A DNA stretch of 64,000 bases, taken from Siphonodentalium dalli (Eukaryota; Mollusca; Scaphopoda; Gadilida; Siphonodentaliidae). The notes beneath the pieces were generated by a model, which saw only the letters and a list, made by a program, of their open reading frames with translations, did no database searches and was not told the origin of the DNA. Shown here piece by piece: positions 21,960 through 33,067 of the stretch (its first letter is position 1; every line of letters begins with the position of its first letter). The translations under genes and the position numbers were made by a program. The stretch lies in contig CP136068.1 of the NCBI GenBank assembly GCA_032622095.1, positions 113,783,546 through 113,847,545 on the forward strand, given 5' to 3'.

Positions 21960-23780
21960 TGCGAAATTATGTATGTCTGTCTGTCTGTGTTCTATATAAA
22001 TCCAAAGGGGACCATCTAGATAACAACAGAGGACTCTATTTGGGGTACTTTTTTGTGAGAAAGATAATGGTGCGGGTTAGAATTTGCTAAAGTAATGCTG
22101 TTGTTTTCAGGGGCGCAAAGGGGGGATTGTCGCCGATTTCCATCAAACTGATACATTATCCATTTGAGTCAGGGGTGCACATAAGGGTAGAGGGCACAAT
22201 AATTGATAAACCGGTTTAGCGCCGATTTACACAAAATTGATAAACATTCTTCTCCATGGAACGAGGAATCTAATTGAGTGATTTCATAATGTCCAACTTG
22301 GCGGCATTTGAGTCAGGTGTACACGGACGGGGGAGGGGCACAAAAATTGACAAAACTTTTTAACGCCGATTTCCACCAAATTGATATCCATTCGTTTCCA
22401 TGATACGAGAAATATAATCGTGTGATTTAAATATGGCAAAATTGGCGCCATTTGAATCAGGGATGCACGGAAGGGGAGAGGGGCAACAAAATTGATAAAA
22501 CTGTTTAAGGCTGATTTCCACCAAACTGATACTCATTCTACTCCATGATTCGAGAAATCTAATCGTGTGATGTAAAGATGGAAAAGTGGCGCCTTTGAGT
22601 CAGTGTTGCATGGAAGGGGAGAGGGGCACCAAAATTTATTAATTTTTAGCGCCGATTTCCACCAAATTGATACACATTCTTCTCCGTGATACAAGAACTA
22701 TAATCTTGTGATATGAAGACGCCAAGTTGTTGCGGTTTGGATGACAGATGGAGGGGCACTTCATTTGATGAGAATGTATTTGGTCGCCGATTATCACCAA
22801 ACTTTACATTATTACATTTATGACATCAGGAGCAACGGCGTGTCTTAAAGCTGTCATAAGTGGCGTGTGATTTAAATATGTCAAAGGTGGCATTTAAAGT
22901 GTGATTTAAAGATTGCAAAAGTGGTGCCATTTGAGTCAAGGGTGCAATGAAGGGGGGATGCCAAAATTGCTTAAACTGTTTTCAGCGCCGATTTGCACCA
23001 GATGAATACAAATTCTTCTCCGCCAAACTTATACAAAATCATCTCCATAATATCAGGAGTCTAATCGTGTGGTTAAAATACGTCAAATTGGCGCCGTTTG
23101 TTTATGAGATAGGGGCACTATATTTAATACGAATTAGTTTGTCGCCGATTTCCACCAATTTTATATATATTCATCTTCATAATGAGTAGAGATGTCATAA
23201 TGGCGCCACTTGAGTCAAGGATAGGGCGAGGAGGGACAACATCTATAGAAATATGTTTAGCGCAAATTTCCAACAAATTCATAGACATTATTATCCAATG
23301 ATACGAGGAATCATATTGTGTGGACCCGTTGAAGGCATAAAGGTTGGTGCTTGCATTCGCGAATATCGGGTCTGTCTGTCACATACACCTTCATGTTGAC
23401 CAACTATATGGCACCAAAGTGACTAACACGTGTAACTTATTATGAGCAAGATAATGGTTTGTTAAAATTTTCTAAAAAGATGCTGTTTGTGCCAAGTGCA
23501 AAAAATGGGGATTTCCCCAAACTGATACAACATAATCTCCATGATATGGTGTTGTTCGGGACCAACATATAAGTAAACGCCCATTTCCTCCAAATTGATA
23601 CATATTTTTCCTCATAATACGCGGAATTTTATCGTGTGATTTAATTGGTGGTCGCTTGGATGAGAAATGGGGAGGCACTGAATTTGATAAGAATTTGTTT
23701 AGTTGCCGATTACCACACATGCACGTAATCATCTCCGTGATATCATGAATCTAATGGATGTGGTTTAGATATGGGAAAAG
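21960..23780 (+). repeat. Tandem-core repeat with (TGTC)n head
   Basis: It starts TATGTCTGTCTGTCTGTGTT, then GGGGACCATCTAGATAAC and GATAATGGTG..GTTAGAATTTGCTAAAG. About ten diverged units of 140-150 bp follow. A unit reads roughly GGCGCCATTTGAGTCAGGG, TGCACGGAAGGGGAGAGGGGC, AAATTGATAAAACTGTTTAG, CGCCGATTTCCACCAAATTG and ATACACATTCTTCTCCATGA. The same unit is present in reverse at 24670-25200 and the head plus units at 49425-49830. No coding capacity. Confidence 0.85.
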
Positions 23781-24669
23781 GGGCACCGTTGGAGTCATTA
23801 ATGTGGAAGAGATGAACACCAAAGCTGATACAATTATGATTGGCACCTATTTCCACCAAGTAGGGACGCTATACATGTAACATTGATGAGAATATTTAGC
23901 CGCGAATATCAACAAAATTTGTATAGCCATCTCCAAATATTTCGTTCTTTTAGGAGTTTTTGGCGTTCACATTTCACAGCCTCGATATGTAGTGACCTAA
24001 TTAAGTCACTTGAACAATTACATCTTCTCAACTGTCATTTGTATGGGGACGGGAATTAGGACATTCATAAAGTGAGTTCAAAAAGAATTATACTATTATT
24101 GTATTTAAGAGATGCATATATTCTTGCAAAATGAGGGACCTTGAATCGTTAGAGGATGGCATGTTAGACTGGGTAATGTATTATAACACAATTGAGTCTG
24201 TCCCATTCAAGTTATTTTCCGCAAGATAGATACAATTTGTCAAGAGAAATGGAAATGCATTGAAAATCAAAAACGTTATGTTCGCAATAGTGGTGACAGT
24301 GTGCAGTCAAATAGTTTATTCTGAGATAAAGGAAATAGTCAGTAGCACAGTAGGATCCTCCAATACTGGAAGCTGACAAGATTATATCACCCAATACACA
24401 TAATTTCTTTCAGTTTTAGAACAGACTCATGGACTAACACACAACTTAAAGCTCGCTGTGTCGGTTAAAGCTGATATATATAGCAACTTTTATTTTAGAC
24501 TGAGAATAATTGGCCACTACAACACCATGGACAGATGAGCAACAGGGCATTTCTTTAAAACACATTGGTCAAGACTATTCTCTATTCCCACCACATACAT
24601 GTCCACACTACACGTGCACACCAGAGGCTTTCACATCAATTTAACCTGAGCAACGAAGATGAATATATA
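23781..24669. other. Gene-free spacer between opposed arrays
   Basis: The first part still has decayed repeat units (to about 23960). I see no gene in the rest. The reverse open frame at 24212-24394 has no recognised motif. Confidence 0.4.
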
Positions 24670-25200
24670 TAAAATTTGTGGAAATCGGCGACAAACTAAT
24701 TCGTATTAAATATAGTGCCCCCCATCTCTTAAACTAATGGCGCCAATTTGGCGTTTTCAGCCACACGATTAGACTCCTGATATCATGGAGATGATTATGT
24801 ATACGTTTGTTTGAGAATAATTTGTATCCATCTGGTGCAAATCGGCGCTGAAAACAGTTTAATCAATTTTGGCATCCCTCCCCCTTCATTGCACCCTGAC
24901 TCAAATGGCACCACTTTTTCCATCGTTAAATCACACTTTAAATGCCACTTTTGACATATTTAAATCACACGCCACTTATGTTAGTTATTGTATCATGGAG
25001 AAGAATGTGTATCAATTTGGTGGAATTCGGCGCTAAAAAGTTTGATAAATTTTGGTGCTCCTCTCCCCCTTCCATGCAACACTGACTCAAATGCGCCACT
25101 TTTCCATCTTTACGTCACACGATTAGATTTCTCGAATCATGGAGTAGAATGGGTATCAATTTGGTGGAAATCTGCCTTAAATTTGCAAAATCGTGGCGTA
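24670..25200 (-). repeat. Tandem-core repeat, inverted array
   Basis: About four units of the family at 21960-23780 in reverse, recognised by GTGGAAATCGGCGACAAAC, CACACGATTAGACTCCTGA, AATGGCACCACTTTT and CATGGAGAAGAATGTGTAT. The pair of opposed arrays encloses a spacer of roughly 0.9 kb. Confidence 0.8.
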
Positions 25201-25792
25201 TCCTTGACTACCTCCACTTGTGATGTAATACATTCTTAGATGGAATGATCGTAAGGTAGTCAATGTCATGCTTATATAACGAACAATCCACGATATCATC
25301 ATCTACGACGATATCGCAATCGTGTATACAAACTATCCACGATTTTCGTCAGGCCCGATTCCTCCACTCACGATCGTGGTCATCTGAACGTTTCACCAGC
25401 GAAACGCCAGGACATATTTGTGACGGCCTGACATGCCTGTTTGGTCGACAACATGCCTGTCCACCGATATGATGGCCAGATATATTGTCATATAATGGCG
25501 ATTTTTGTACCTGTCTTGTTGGCTTATAAAATAAATTAAGAATTTGGTCATGCATTCGTTCCTCGCGTGAAAATTTATGTTAGAGTACGAACATGTAGTC
25601 GGTCATGTCACTTAATACGTATAGGGCGCTCAAAGAATTCTTGGAAAAATGACCACATACTCGATTCTAGTTCGCAATTTGGGAACTACGCATTCGTCAA
25701 TATTTAACACATTTATAATGATTTTTCACAAACAAATGTCTTATGAATATAAAACACTTAAACAGTAAATTAATTTACAAACATCAACTTCA
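25201..25792. other. No supported gene
   Basis: Contains ATATCGTGG/CCACGAT-like short inverted strings near 25290-25345. Overlapping open frames on both strands (25263-25472, 25349-25555) have no recognised domain. A 40-codon frame starting ATG at 25649 precedes the coding remnant below but is not recognised. Confidence 0.35.
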
Positions 25793-26042
25793 ATGGAAAA
25801 CTACATTACTTCCGAATGGACACTACCAAATCGTTCAATGAAAATGTTCCGTTGCGCTGTGGAAGGCGAAGGTAAAATTATTGGCACAATCAACAATCGC
25901 ATTCAAATCGCACCAAATGTTATTGTAATCGACCCATTCTACATTCTACCCGCTGTCAGTTCATAATCCAGCTAATCCACATTACTTCATGATTGGCAAA
26001 TCATCAGAAAATAATAATATAATTGTTCTTGCAAAAAGTTGA
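25793..26042 (+). pseudogene. Short frameshifted coding remnant, family unknown
   Basis: An ATG at 25793 opens a 57-codon frame to TAA at 25964. Its residue composition is protein-like, with TSEWTLPNRSMKMF near the start and an NVIVIDPFYILP hydrophobic segment before the break. Near 25948-25952 the coding-like signal shifts by one base: the next frame over continues with HNPANPHYFMIG to a TGA at 26040-26042. The simplest reading is one small protein of about 95 residues interrupted by a single-base lesion. No intron signals are seen. I do not recognise the family; a remnant of a mobile element or of an integrated virus is possible. It ends right beside a G-run repeat. Confidence 0.45.
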
Positions 26043-26059
26043 ATATTTTTCAATCCAGT

Positions 26060-26130
26060 CGGGGGGGATTTTTTTCCGGGCACGTATGCCGGGGTGGGTG
26101 TGTGGTCGATGGGATCAACAAACAATTTTT
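26060..26130. repeat. G-run/T-run repeat, copy 1
   Basis: GTCGGGGGGGATTTTTTTCC followed by GGGCACGTATGCCGGGG. It resembles the C/G-run family also at about 40520, 50725, 52265, 58775 and 59520. Confidence 0.5.
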
Positions 26131-27120
26131 TCCGCAACTGAAAATTTGTTTTCCTGCATGTTTTTTTACTGTTTTTGCAAAGATTTTGGCTTAAAGGTAC
26201 TCAATCCAATCAGACGCTCCTAAGTTACTATTTCTTTGGCTTCGGGGTTATTAAGTGGTTATTATTACCACTTGATTTTAGAGTTATCCATCTTTATCTG
26301 CATCTTTATCCGTGAACACGAACACGAGTTTCTGGCCCAGAAACAATTTAAACTAGAATGCACTCACTGGAGCTGCCTATACTTGCGCCCATCACACATT
26401 TTGGCATGTTGTGTGGTGTCTTGCCAACAACAGTTTGAACCACGGGTGCTGGCCCCTCGTTTGAGAGATCGATAACAAAAATCTAGATATCAAATCTCTG
26501 TTCATCCATCGCTGAAATAGTTGTGTGTACGGACATAATATCCCTGTTATGATGATATGGACCCCAATTGGCTGCATATTAGGAACCATAACTATATCCG
26601 ATCTAATTACAGGTGAGACATATTGGTACTGTTTTTTACCTGTTAACCAACTATCAGATTTAGGCCACTCCTATGCATGGTGTATTATCTACATGTATAT
26701 TACGTGAGGACCTTGATGGGGATAGCTTCAGTCTTGAATGTTAAAGTGATACACTGCGCTCGCCGAACGAAGTCTCTCCATGTGAACGATGTATTATCTA
26801 CATGTATATCACGTGATGACCTCGCTGAACGATGGGCAGCTTCCGCCCTGAATATTAAAGGGACAAAATGCACTCAGTATTTGAATATTAAAGGGACAAT
26901 AGGCTCTCACGGGGGATGATTGTTTAAGTGACACAAGGCACTCACTATGGATGAATGTTAAAGTAACACTAGGCACTCACTGTGGGATAATGTTAAAGTG
27001 ACATTTGCATTGAAAACTTCAAAAACTTCAAACGCGTTGACGTGCGCGTTACTAGGACTGACCCGCAGTTTATAAGGGTATACGTCTTGGATGGTAATTT
27101 GGCGCCTATAAAAAGTACTA
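26131..27120. other. No firm gene; possible first exon near 26556
   Basis: A donor-like ACAG/GTGAGA at 26611 follows a short frame with ATG at about 26556 that would be phase-compatible with the exon at 29024. This is weak and recorded only as a lead. TTTAAAGTGACA..GGCACTCAC strings recur near 26745, 26860, 26925 and 26960, forming a loose tandem repeat. Confidence 0.3.
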
Positions 27121-27124
27121 ATTT

Positions 27125-27395
27125 TTTTTTAATTTGTGAAATTTTTGAACTTTTTGAAATTTTTGAAGTTTTTGAAATTTTTGAAGTTTTTGAAGTTTTT
27201 GAAATTTTTGAAGTTTTTGAAGTTTTTGAAATTTTTGAAGTTTTTGAAATTTTTGAAGTTTTTGAAATTTTTGAAATTTTTGAAATTTTTGAATTTTGTT
27301 GAATTTTTTGAAATTTTTGAACTTTTTGAACTTTTTGAAATTTTTGAACTTTTTGAACTTTTTGGACTTTTTGATATTTTTCAATATTGTTCATT
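27125..27395 (+). repeat. 9-bp satellite, GAARTTTTT
   Basis: About 29 tandem copies of GAAATTTTT or GAAGTTTTT, with late variants GAACTTTTT. Nine is a multiple of three, so all frames on both strands stay open; the apparent frames (26993-27394, 27042-27302, 27118-27384, 27136-27420) encode low-complexity KF/FE/LK repeats and are not genes. Confidence 0.9.
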
Positions 27396-27457
27396 TATGA
27401 ACGATTTATTACCAAAATAAAACCAGATAACAATGCAAATTAAGTATATATATAGAG

Positions 27458-27602
27458 GATCTCATATGAGTTTCTATTTTATACGGAATTTATCAACCGA
27501 GTTCACTAAATTCGATTTGAGCCGAGGTTTACCGAGGCTCAAATAGAATTTAGAGGACGAGGTTGATAAATTACGTATAAAATAGGACGAGTTTGAGATA
27601 CC
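27458..27602. mobile_element. Palindromic MITE of about 145 bp
   Basis: Inverted arms of about 65 bp: ATCTCATATGAGTTTCTATT, TTATACGGAATTTATCAACC, TCTAAATTCGATTTGAGCC-like strings and their complements, around the loop TTACCG. No coding capacity. Confidence 0.8.
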
Positions 27603-27819
27603 TTTTATCACATGATCAAATAAACCCGAAGCAACGCGAAATATTCATCGAAAACAACAATCATAAACTACAGCGATCGCAAGTTATTTGAAGAACGCCG
27701 TGACGTCATTGCACGCGCTGATATTAAACGTGTCTATTACCGATAATTATATTTACATACACCTAATATCTCCCCCGATTCCCCCATAGCGTTACGGTAG
27801 ACACGCCCCCGTATTCAAT

Positions 27820-27890
27820 GCGTTCATAAACCTATGAACGCAACGTGACGTCACTTCCAATGTCGTTCATAGGTTTATGAACACATTGGT
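27820..27890. repeat. Paired GTTCATAAACCTATGAAC palindromes
   Basis: GTTCATAAACCTATGAACG at about 27823 and CGTTCATAGGTTTATGAAC at about 27865 are inverted copies, and each is itself nearly palindromic. The flanks AATGCG and CATTGG are partly matched too. Confidence 0.65.
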
Positions 27891-28423
27891 CCCGGAAATG
27901 ACCGGGGATTGTCGGACATTGCCGACTGCTTGAGTATCTATATAGTACGTCCGGATTTGGCAAGAAATTTATTTTAGTCTATAATCAGTGTTGTTGCCCG
28001 GTGTTACTGAATGTTGTTTTTCAAAAATCCTGCTACTTAATAACGTTTTATCATTTTACTTACCACTACAAATATTAACCCGAACCTCACGAATATATCA
28101 TTATGGTAGAACGGCGTGTTGTCGATTTCTTATCCACAGCCGAAACTTAATTGTTAGTTTCAGTTACGCTATCATTCTTGAAATCAACACGTCTACATTA
28201 GTTACTAGCTAAACAGGACAGTTTGTCATATTTGTATACTGAACTGTGAAATTGCGTTTTTTTCCGTTCTTCAAGAACGGATTCTCAAAATGTTTGGTTT
28301 TCCAAAAAACGAGGATTCGCACTTTCTGAATTGAACTCCATGTGTTCATTTAAATAGATGAATAAATAATGAGAAAGACAGACAATCCTAGTTCATAATG
28401 AATTTAAGTATATAAATATAAAT
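27891..28423. other. No supported gene
   Basis: The frame at 27988-28212 has no recognised domain or splice signals. Confidence 0.35.
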
Positions 28424-28566
28424 AATAAACGGCGGATTCAACGTGGTCATGGGTTTTGACCGCGTTAAAAAATAAGCAAACTCCGCATGAACCCCTTCGG
28501 GGTTCATGCAGTTTGCTGATTTTTTCTGGCGGTCAAAATCCCATGACCACATTGAAACCGCCGTTT
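28424..28566. mobile_element. Palindromic MITE with CCCCTTCGGGG apex
   Basis: Arms ATAAACGGCGGATTCAACG, TGGTCATGGGTTTTGACCGC and their complements converge on the tight hairpin CATGAACCCCTTCGGGGTTCATG (its central 20 bases are self-complementary). About 140 bp in all; no coding capacity. Confidence 0.8.
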
Positions 28567-29023
28567 ATTTCTTATATGAAACTGCTTTTATGGCCAAATT
28601 ATGTGATAAAATAGTATCTTCTTGTTATTTCTAAACTATAACCTAAATGAAGGCCGCCCGTCCCTTTAAGCACGCATCCAGCTATAGAAATTAGGCTGAA
28701 GTACCGTACTGGTACAAATCATTTGCACAAATCATTTACGATGAAGTACAACTGAAAATTAATATTAATATGCACTAAACTCAAATTGACTCGAAATCAT
28801 GAAGAATGTGATTACTCACCCCCCACACACACTGGATATTTCACCTGTCATCAAACCATAGTATGAACATGCCTGCAATAATGTTTTCTTTGTATGTGGC
28901 AGCCGGTACATTGAACAGATTTATATCCAGAACAATATGTGAAATTTTAAGTAAATCTATGTACATATCATTTCATATACTAGTGCATGTCATTTTATAA
29001 GACCTGTATGTTATATTTTATAG
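28567..29023. other. Probable intron or intergenic sequence
   Basis: A pyrimidine-AG/GT pair near 28909-28962 has an open frame, but its phase does not fit the exon at 29024, so I do not call it. Confidence 0.35.
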
Positions 29024-29110
29024 AGGATGGTCAGCTAGAAGTCTTGCTGTGGAAGTAAAAAGACGTACACTAGACCAAAGTTGGAACTCGGATGTATTCA
29101 ATTTACAACC
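29024..29110 (+). CDS. Candidate internal exon, host gene, product unknown
   Basis: An 87-bp segment is bounded by TTATATTTTATAG at its 5' side and a strong donor CC/GTAAGTTTTT at its 3' side. Only one frame is open throughout: the first base completes a codon and two bases are left for the next exon. The 28 complete codons include WSARSLAVEVKRRTLDQSW, a basic, polar string. The length is a multiple of three, so both junctions have the same phase. Two downstream acceptors fit this phase, at 30517 and 32659. I do not recognise the protein. An upstream partner is not secured. Confidence 0.45.
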
Positions 29111-30516
29111 GTAAGTTTTTATACTGATCACTTTGAAGATGCATAATCTGATTTGACACCTCCTAAAATTGACCTAAATTACTATTTCTTCGGCTTCGGG
29201 GTTAAATAATATTTGAGTCGAGGAACCTATCCCTCAAAGCTCTGAGTTATCAAACCTGTTAATTTTATCCACCTCGATTATTTGTCAGCGGTGAATCGAG
29301 GGGTGCGTGAATTTCAAAAATTGGCCAATGGCAAAAATGTGTCCCAAAATTTGCTGACTGTCCGCTGTTGCTGTGAGTATTTGTTGGTAAAGAGTTGGTA
29401 AATTTGGATGACTAAAATGGCTTTTGATGTAAATTTCCGTTGTTGTTCATGTTGTAACTGGATGATCTGGTGACAATCAAATCGGATTCTGCATCTTTCA
29501 CAAACCGCCTTATGTTGTATGTTTGTTGAATTTATGTGTACATTCCCTACCTATGGAAAAAAGTCCAAAATAAATAATATCAATTCCAACGTATAATCTC
29601 TAGCAGAGTGGGTGTTTCTAAGTGTCAAGGTATGGAATAAAACTAAATAAAATAATACCTGTGAAGGGTAACTGGAGATAAAAAAAAAAAGGGCCGGGAG
29701 GGGTTGAATAATCACCGCATTTTGCACTTTAGTTCACAGAATACTGATGATGCTATATAAACTTAATTAACCATAGCCAGGATGGCCTTATAAATATCCA
29801 ATAACCTGATGTGCTTTTAAAGACAAATTAAAGTGATGTGAAACAATCCACTGAGGTGTTCCCGGACCTGCGGATGGAATAATAAATAATCATGCCAAAA
29901 TAAGTTATCCAAATAGTCAGAAAACTGCATCATTGTTATAAACAAATTAAACTCAGTGACTTAAGTATTGGGACAATCATTTCAATAATGTTTATACTCA
30001 ATAAGGTGCCCTGAATAAAGTTATATATTCACATTTGTGCGTAGTTTAACCGTTGTGTTCTCTGAAATGGTACAGTGGATATGGTTGGAATTCTAGTTCT
30101 TAATCTCATGTCTTTGCTACATAATTCCAGTGGGGATAGTGTTTGGATACTAACTGATTGTTTATATACACCCATTTATGTCTGTTTAAAAAATGGGATG
30201 TATTATGTTATTATGTATTATGCCGTGCGTCTGTCTATTAGTTCACTTTTGGATTCCAGATGATAACTTTAGATAGTCTCAACTGAGTTGAATGTAATTT
30301 GGAATATGTGTGTTTACTTGTACAAAATACAGGTCAAGTTTGAGTTTTGGTTCAGCACGTCACTTTCACCAGAGTTAAAGGCCTTTTGTTGGAATTACCA
30401 TGGGCGTATTTTGCCATGCCCTAACAATGCTTTTAATATTCAATGAAATAAGTCTGCAATATATGTCTTTAAATCTGACTTTTCCTAAAAATAGTATTTT
30501 ATGCATTTCTTTTCAG
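29111..30516. other. Probable intron, no gene seen
   Basis: A CTATTTCTTCGGCTTCGGGG string at about 29181 matches one near 26229. I see no other coding or repeat signal that I can support. Confidence 0.4.
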
Positions 30517-30640
30517 AGTATGCATATACAATATACAAGTGTCATGCAGTCTGTGGGACGTTAGTAGTATAATCATGCTATGCTGTCAAGTACTGGTATA
30601 TTCATCAGATGGCAATGTAGAGGAGCTTGCGGATCTTTGA
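30517..30640 (+). CDS. Candidate alternative terminal exon
   Basis: The acceptor ATGCATTTCTTTTCAG ends at 30516. A 40-codon frame, in phase with the exon at 29024-29110, runs to TGA at 30638-30640 and ends VYSSDGNVEELADL. There is no AATAAA soon after the stop, unlike the competing exon at 32659, so this one is less likely to be the normal gene end. Product unknown. Confidence 0.3.
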
Positions 30641-30915
30641 ATTACTACTGCGTGGCAGGTGTAGAATTAGATGAGCTGTCATTCTTGGGAATGTTCAATA
30701 TAAGCAGATGTGTGATGAACTATATATTAAGTGTTAATTCATTGCAATTGTTGCAATGGTGAGGTGTGCACAGAAGACAGGAATAGACACTTCTGTGGAA
30801 GAATGGCTAGGATGACAGTTATTCGTGCTCGATAAGTTTGAATTAAAGTTTAATTTCCAAAATCTCACTGTGTCTTCATATATGATAAAGACATAATCAT
30901 TGATGTTTATCTTAA

Positions 30916-32053
30916 CCCTTTGAACCCCAGCGGCCAGAAAACCGGCCGCTGCTTGAACCTCCAAATACCCTAGAGGCCGGTATACCGGCCGCTGAACCGG
31001 CCATTATAACGACCGCCACGTGTTTATAGTTTATAGCTATGCGATTCAATAACAAATCGACGTCTAAACTCTAGTTATATATATCAAATATAAAAAGCCT
31101 GTTCAAATTATATTTATATGGTGAAGGCCGGGCCTCGATCTCATATCAAGTTGATTTCTTCGCGCATGCGCAGAGCAGCGAAATGCGAAATAAATGGTTT
31201 ATAGCGTACTTATGCACGACATACCCACTAATATATGTTTAAATGGTCCCATAGACATCGGCGGTGGTCAGGGTGTGTATATGGAATGTCTACCCGCTAT
31301 AGTATCGGGTGGGAATATATGCGCATGCGCAGAACATAGGTTGTAAATGACAAAAACATGCGTTTTAAGCGAAATGTGGTGTTATATATAGGACATATAG
31401 CTGCATCATAATTGCAGTTTCTTGCTAATGCCGGGTAGTTGTCTGGTAACCGTTATTAAGGAGAGATTGGGTGGCAAAGTGTCCTTATATTTTAATGATC
31501 ATAGAATGGTCCATGCATAACATACATATGTATGCACAGTTTCAAACAGGTGCCCCCATTGAACATATACAGCATTATGCGACTAGATATTGTATAAATT
31601 AAGGGAACACTACCACTTAATGGTTAGTGCAGTGGTGTCATCCGTTCATTTGTGGTACTTGATTACCAACCGTTGCTACCCTTAAATAATTAATTTCATT
31701 CGATCTCTCTTAAATTCTTGTCGGATATATCTCAAATTCACACTAGGGTATTATCGTCATCAAAAACGCAATCACTGGCATTGAGTTATGACATACCATG
31801 CTATAATTGCCTTTTCCAGTCAATTCGGGGTAGTTGCCTAGCAACCGTTACCAAGACGCTGCCGCGTGGCAAAGTCTCCCGATTTTAAAATGATCAGTGC
31901 TCAATGTGGGGGGACCTGTAAAGTTTCATACCTGTGTCACAAATTAAACATAACCAACATCATCCAACAAGACACTATAAAATTTTAAGGAAAATCCCAC
32001 GAGGAGCCCAGGGTCAGGGTGTCGGTCGTGGTAGGGCGTCATGGTTCAAAGGG
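30916..32053. mobile_element. Non-autonomous piggyBac-like element
   Basis: TTAA at 30912-30915 and 32054-32057 flanks inverted ends CCCTTTGAACC. TTAA target duplications with CCCTTTG-type termini are typical of the piggyBac superfamily. Subterminal GCGGCC...CCGGCCGC palindromes lie at about 30929-31000. Two GCGCATGCGCAGA strings (about 31161 and 31319) lie inside. I see no transposase reading frame in its 1.1 kb, so it would depend on an element elsewhere. It lies within the putative intron between the exons at 29024 and 32659. Confidence 0.8.
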
Positions 32054-32057
32054 TTAA

Positions 32058-32658
32058 AACGTCATTCAACATAGATGCAACCAATTATATCATTTGGACA
32101 ATTTCCTTCATCTTCGACTCTTAATTTCGGTTGCTTATGATATGATTCATGAATGTGGTGGCCCTCACATATGCAGGCAAATTACATGCCTCAATTTAAG
32201 ATTACTAACAGCAATTAAATGGTAGAATAGTCCTCAGGAGTTTGTGATTTCAGGAAATTTTACATGTAATTTTTTGCCACATCTTGTGGAATTCAGTTCT
32301 ATGCCAGCATGCACTCTTGAAAAAGTCATCGCAAAATTATGTGAGAAACATTGACTGTTTGCGGACCAACTGTTTCTATCATAATAATTTCGGGACTGTG
32401 TAAACAGTAAATAAGTGATAACAGTAAAAGCATTTACATGGTCACCGTTTATTTTCTGTTTACTTGGCAACCAAAATTATTATGGTAGAAACCATGACAA
32501 ATAATGGGTTTTCGTACAACATAAAATTTTACCGTAATTTTCTGTTCACCAATTTTCTGTTCACCGTATTCTGGTCACTGTAATTATTACGACAGAAGGA
32601 GACGATCTAATTGCTGGCGACTGTTTCTTTCTTAATTTTTACAGTGTTTTTTTTACAG
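32058..32658. other. Probable intron, no gene seen
   Basis: AT-rich. Repeated TTTCTGTTCACC strings occur near 32540-32572. The reverse frame at 32234-32470 has no recognised domain. Confidence 0.35.
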
Positions 32659-32725
32659 AGCAGCTGAATATTTGTTCTGGAAATGGAATCTGGTGGCATC
32701 TGTTTCAGACTGTATAGCATCCTAA
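32659..32725 (+). CDS. Candidate terminal exon with poly(A) signal downstream
   Basis: A long pyrimidine tract ending TTTTTTTTACAG (to 32658) precedes a frame that is phase-compatible with the exon at 29024-29110. It encodes 21 codons, including EYLFWKWNLVASVSD, to TAA at 32723-32725. AATAAA follows at about 32826, a normal distance for a short 3' untranslated region. Together with the 29024 exon this gives a coherent 3' gene end, with a piggyBac-like element in the intron. Product unknown. Confidence 0.4.
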
Positions 32726-32825
32726 GTATAAAGCCTTATATAATTAACACTTTAATATCTTAAATATCTTATGCAACTTTAATATCTTAAAGCTTGGATA
32801 AGTATGTTGAATGGCACTTTTTTCA

Positions 32826-32831
32826 ATAAAT
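32826..32831 (+). terminator. Possible poly(A) signal AATAAA
   Basis: AATAAA about 100 bp after the stop of the candidate terminal exon at 32659-32725. Confidence 0.35.
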
Positions 32832-32839
32832 TGTGCAAA

Positions 32840-33035
32840 AAAGCAACTTTTCGAACCTTTTGATCAAAACCATAATTGGTTTTGAACTTTTTGGTCAAAA
32901 CCAAAATTGGTTTCATATATAAAACCAGTTTGGGTTTTGATCAAAACCAGTTGGCGCTTGGTATTTGGTTTTGATCAAAACCTAATTTGGTTACATATAT
33001 GGGACAAAAGTTCAAAACCAATTTTGTTTTTTTTT
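32840..33035. repeat. GGTTTTGATCAAAACC palindromic repeat
   Basis: GGTTTTGATCAAAACC or close forms recur at about 32860, 32933 and 32969, with TTTTGGTCAAAACCAAAATT and CATATATAAAACC between. The whole region is roughly inverted about 32940. The open frame at 32907-33167 crosses it and is not called. Confidence 0.65.
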
Positions 33036-33067
33036 AAACCTAAACGTTTAAGAGTGAATATACGTAC

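Noticed and set aside
26993-27420. Four long open frames of KF/FE/LK composition
   Set aside because: All are products of the 9-bp GAARTTTTT satellite.
28910-28962. Candidate exon upstream of 29024
   Set aside because: The frame is open but leaves one base at its donor, whereas the exon at 29024 needs two.
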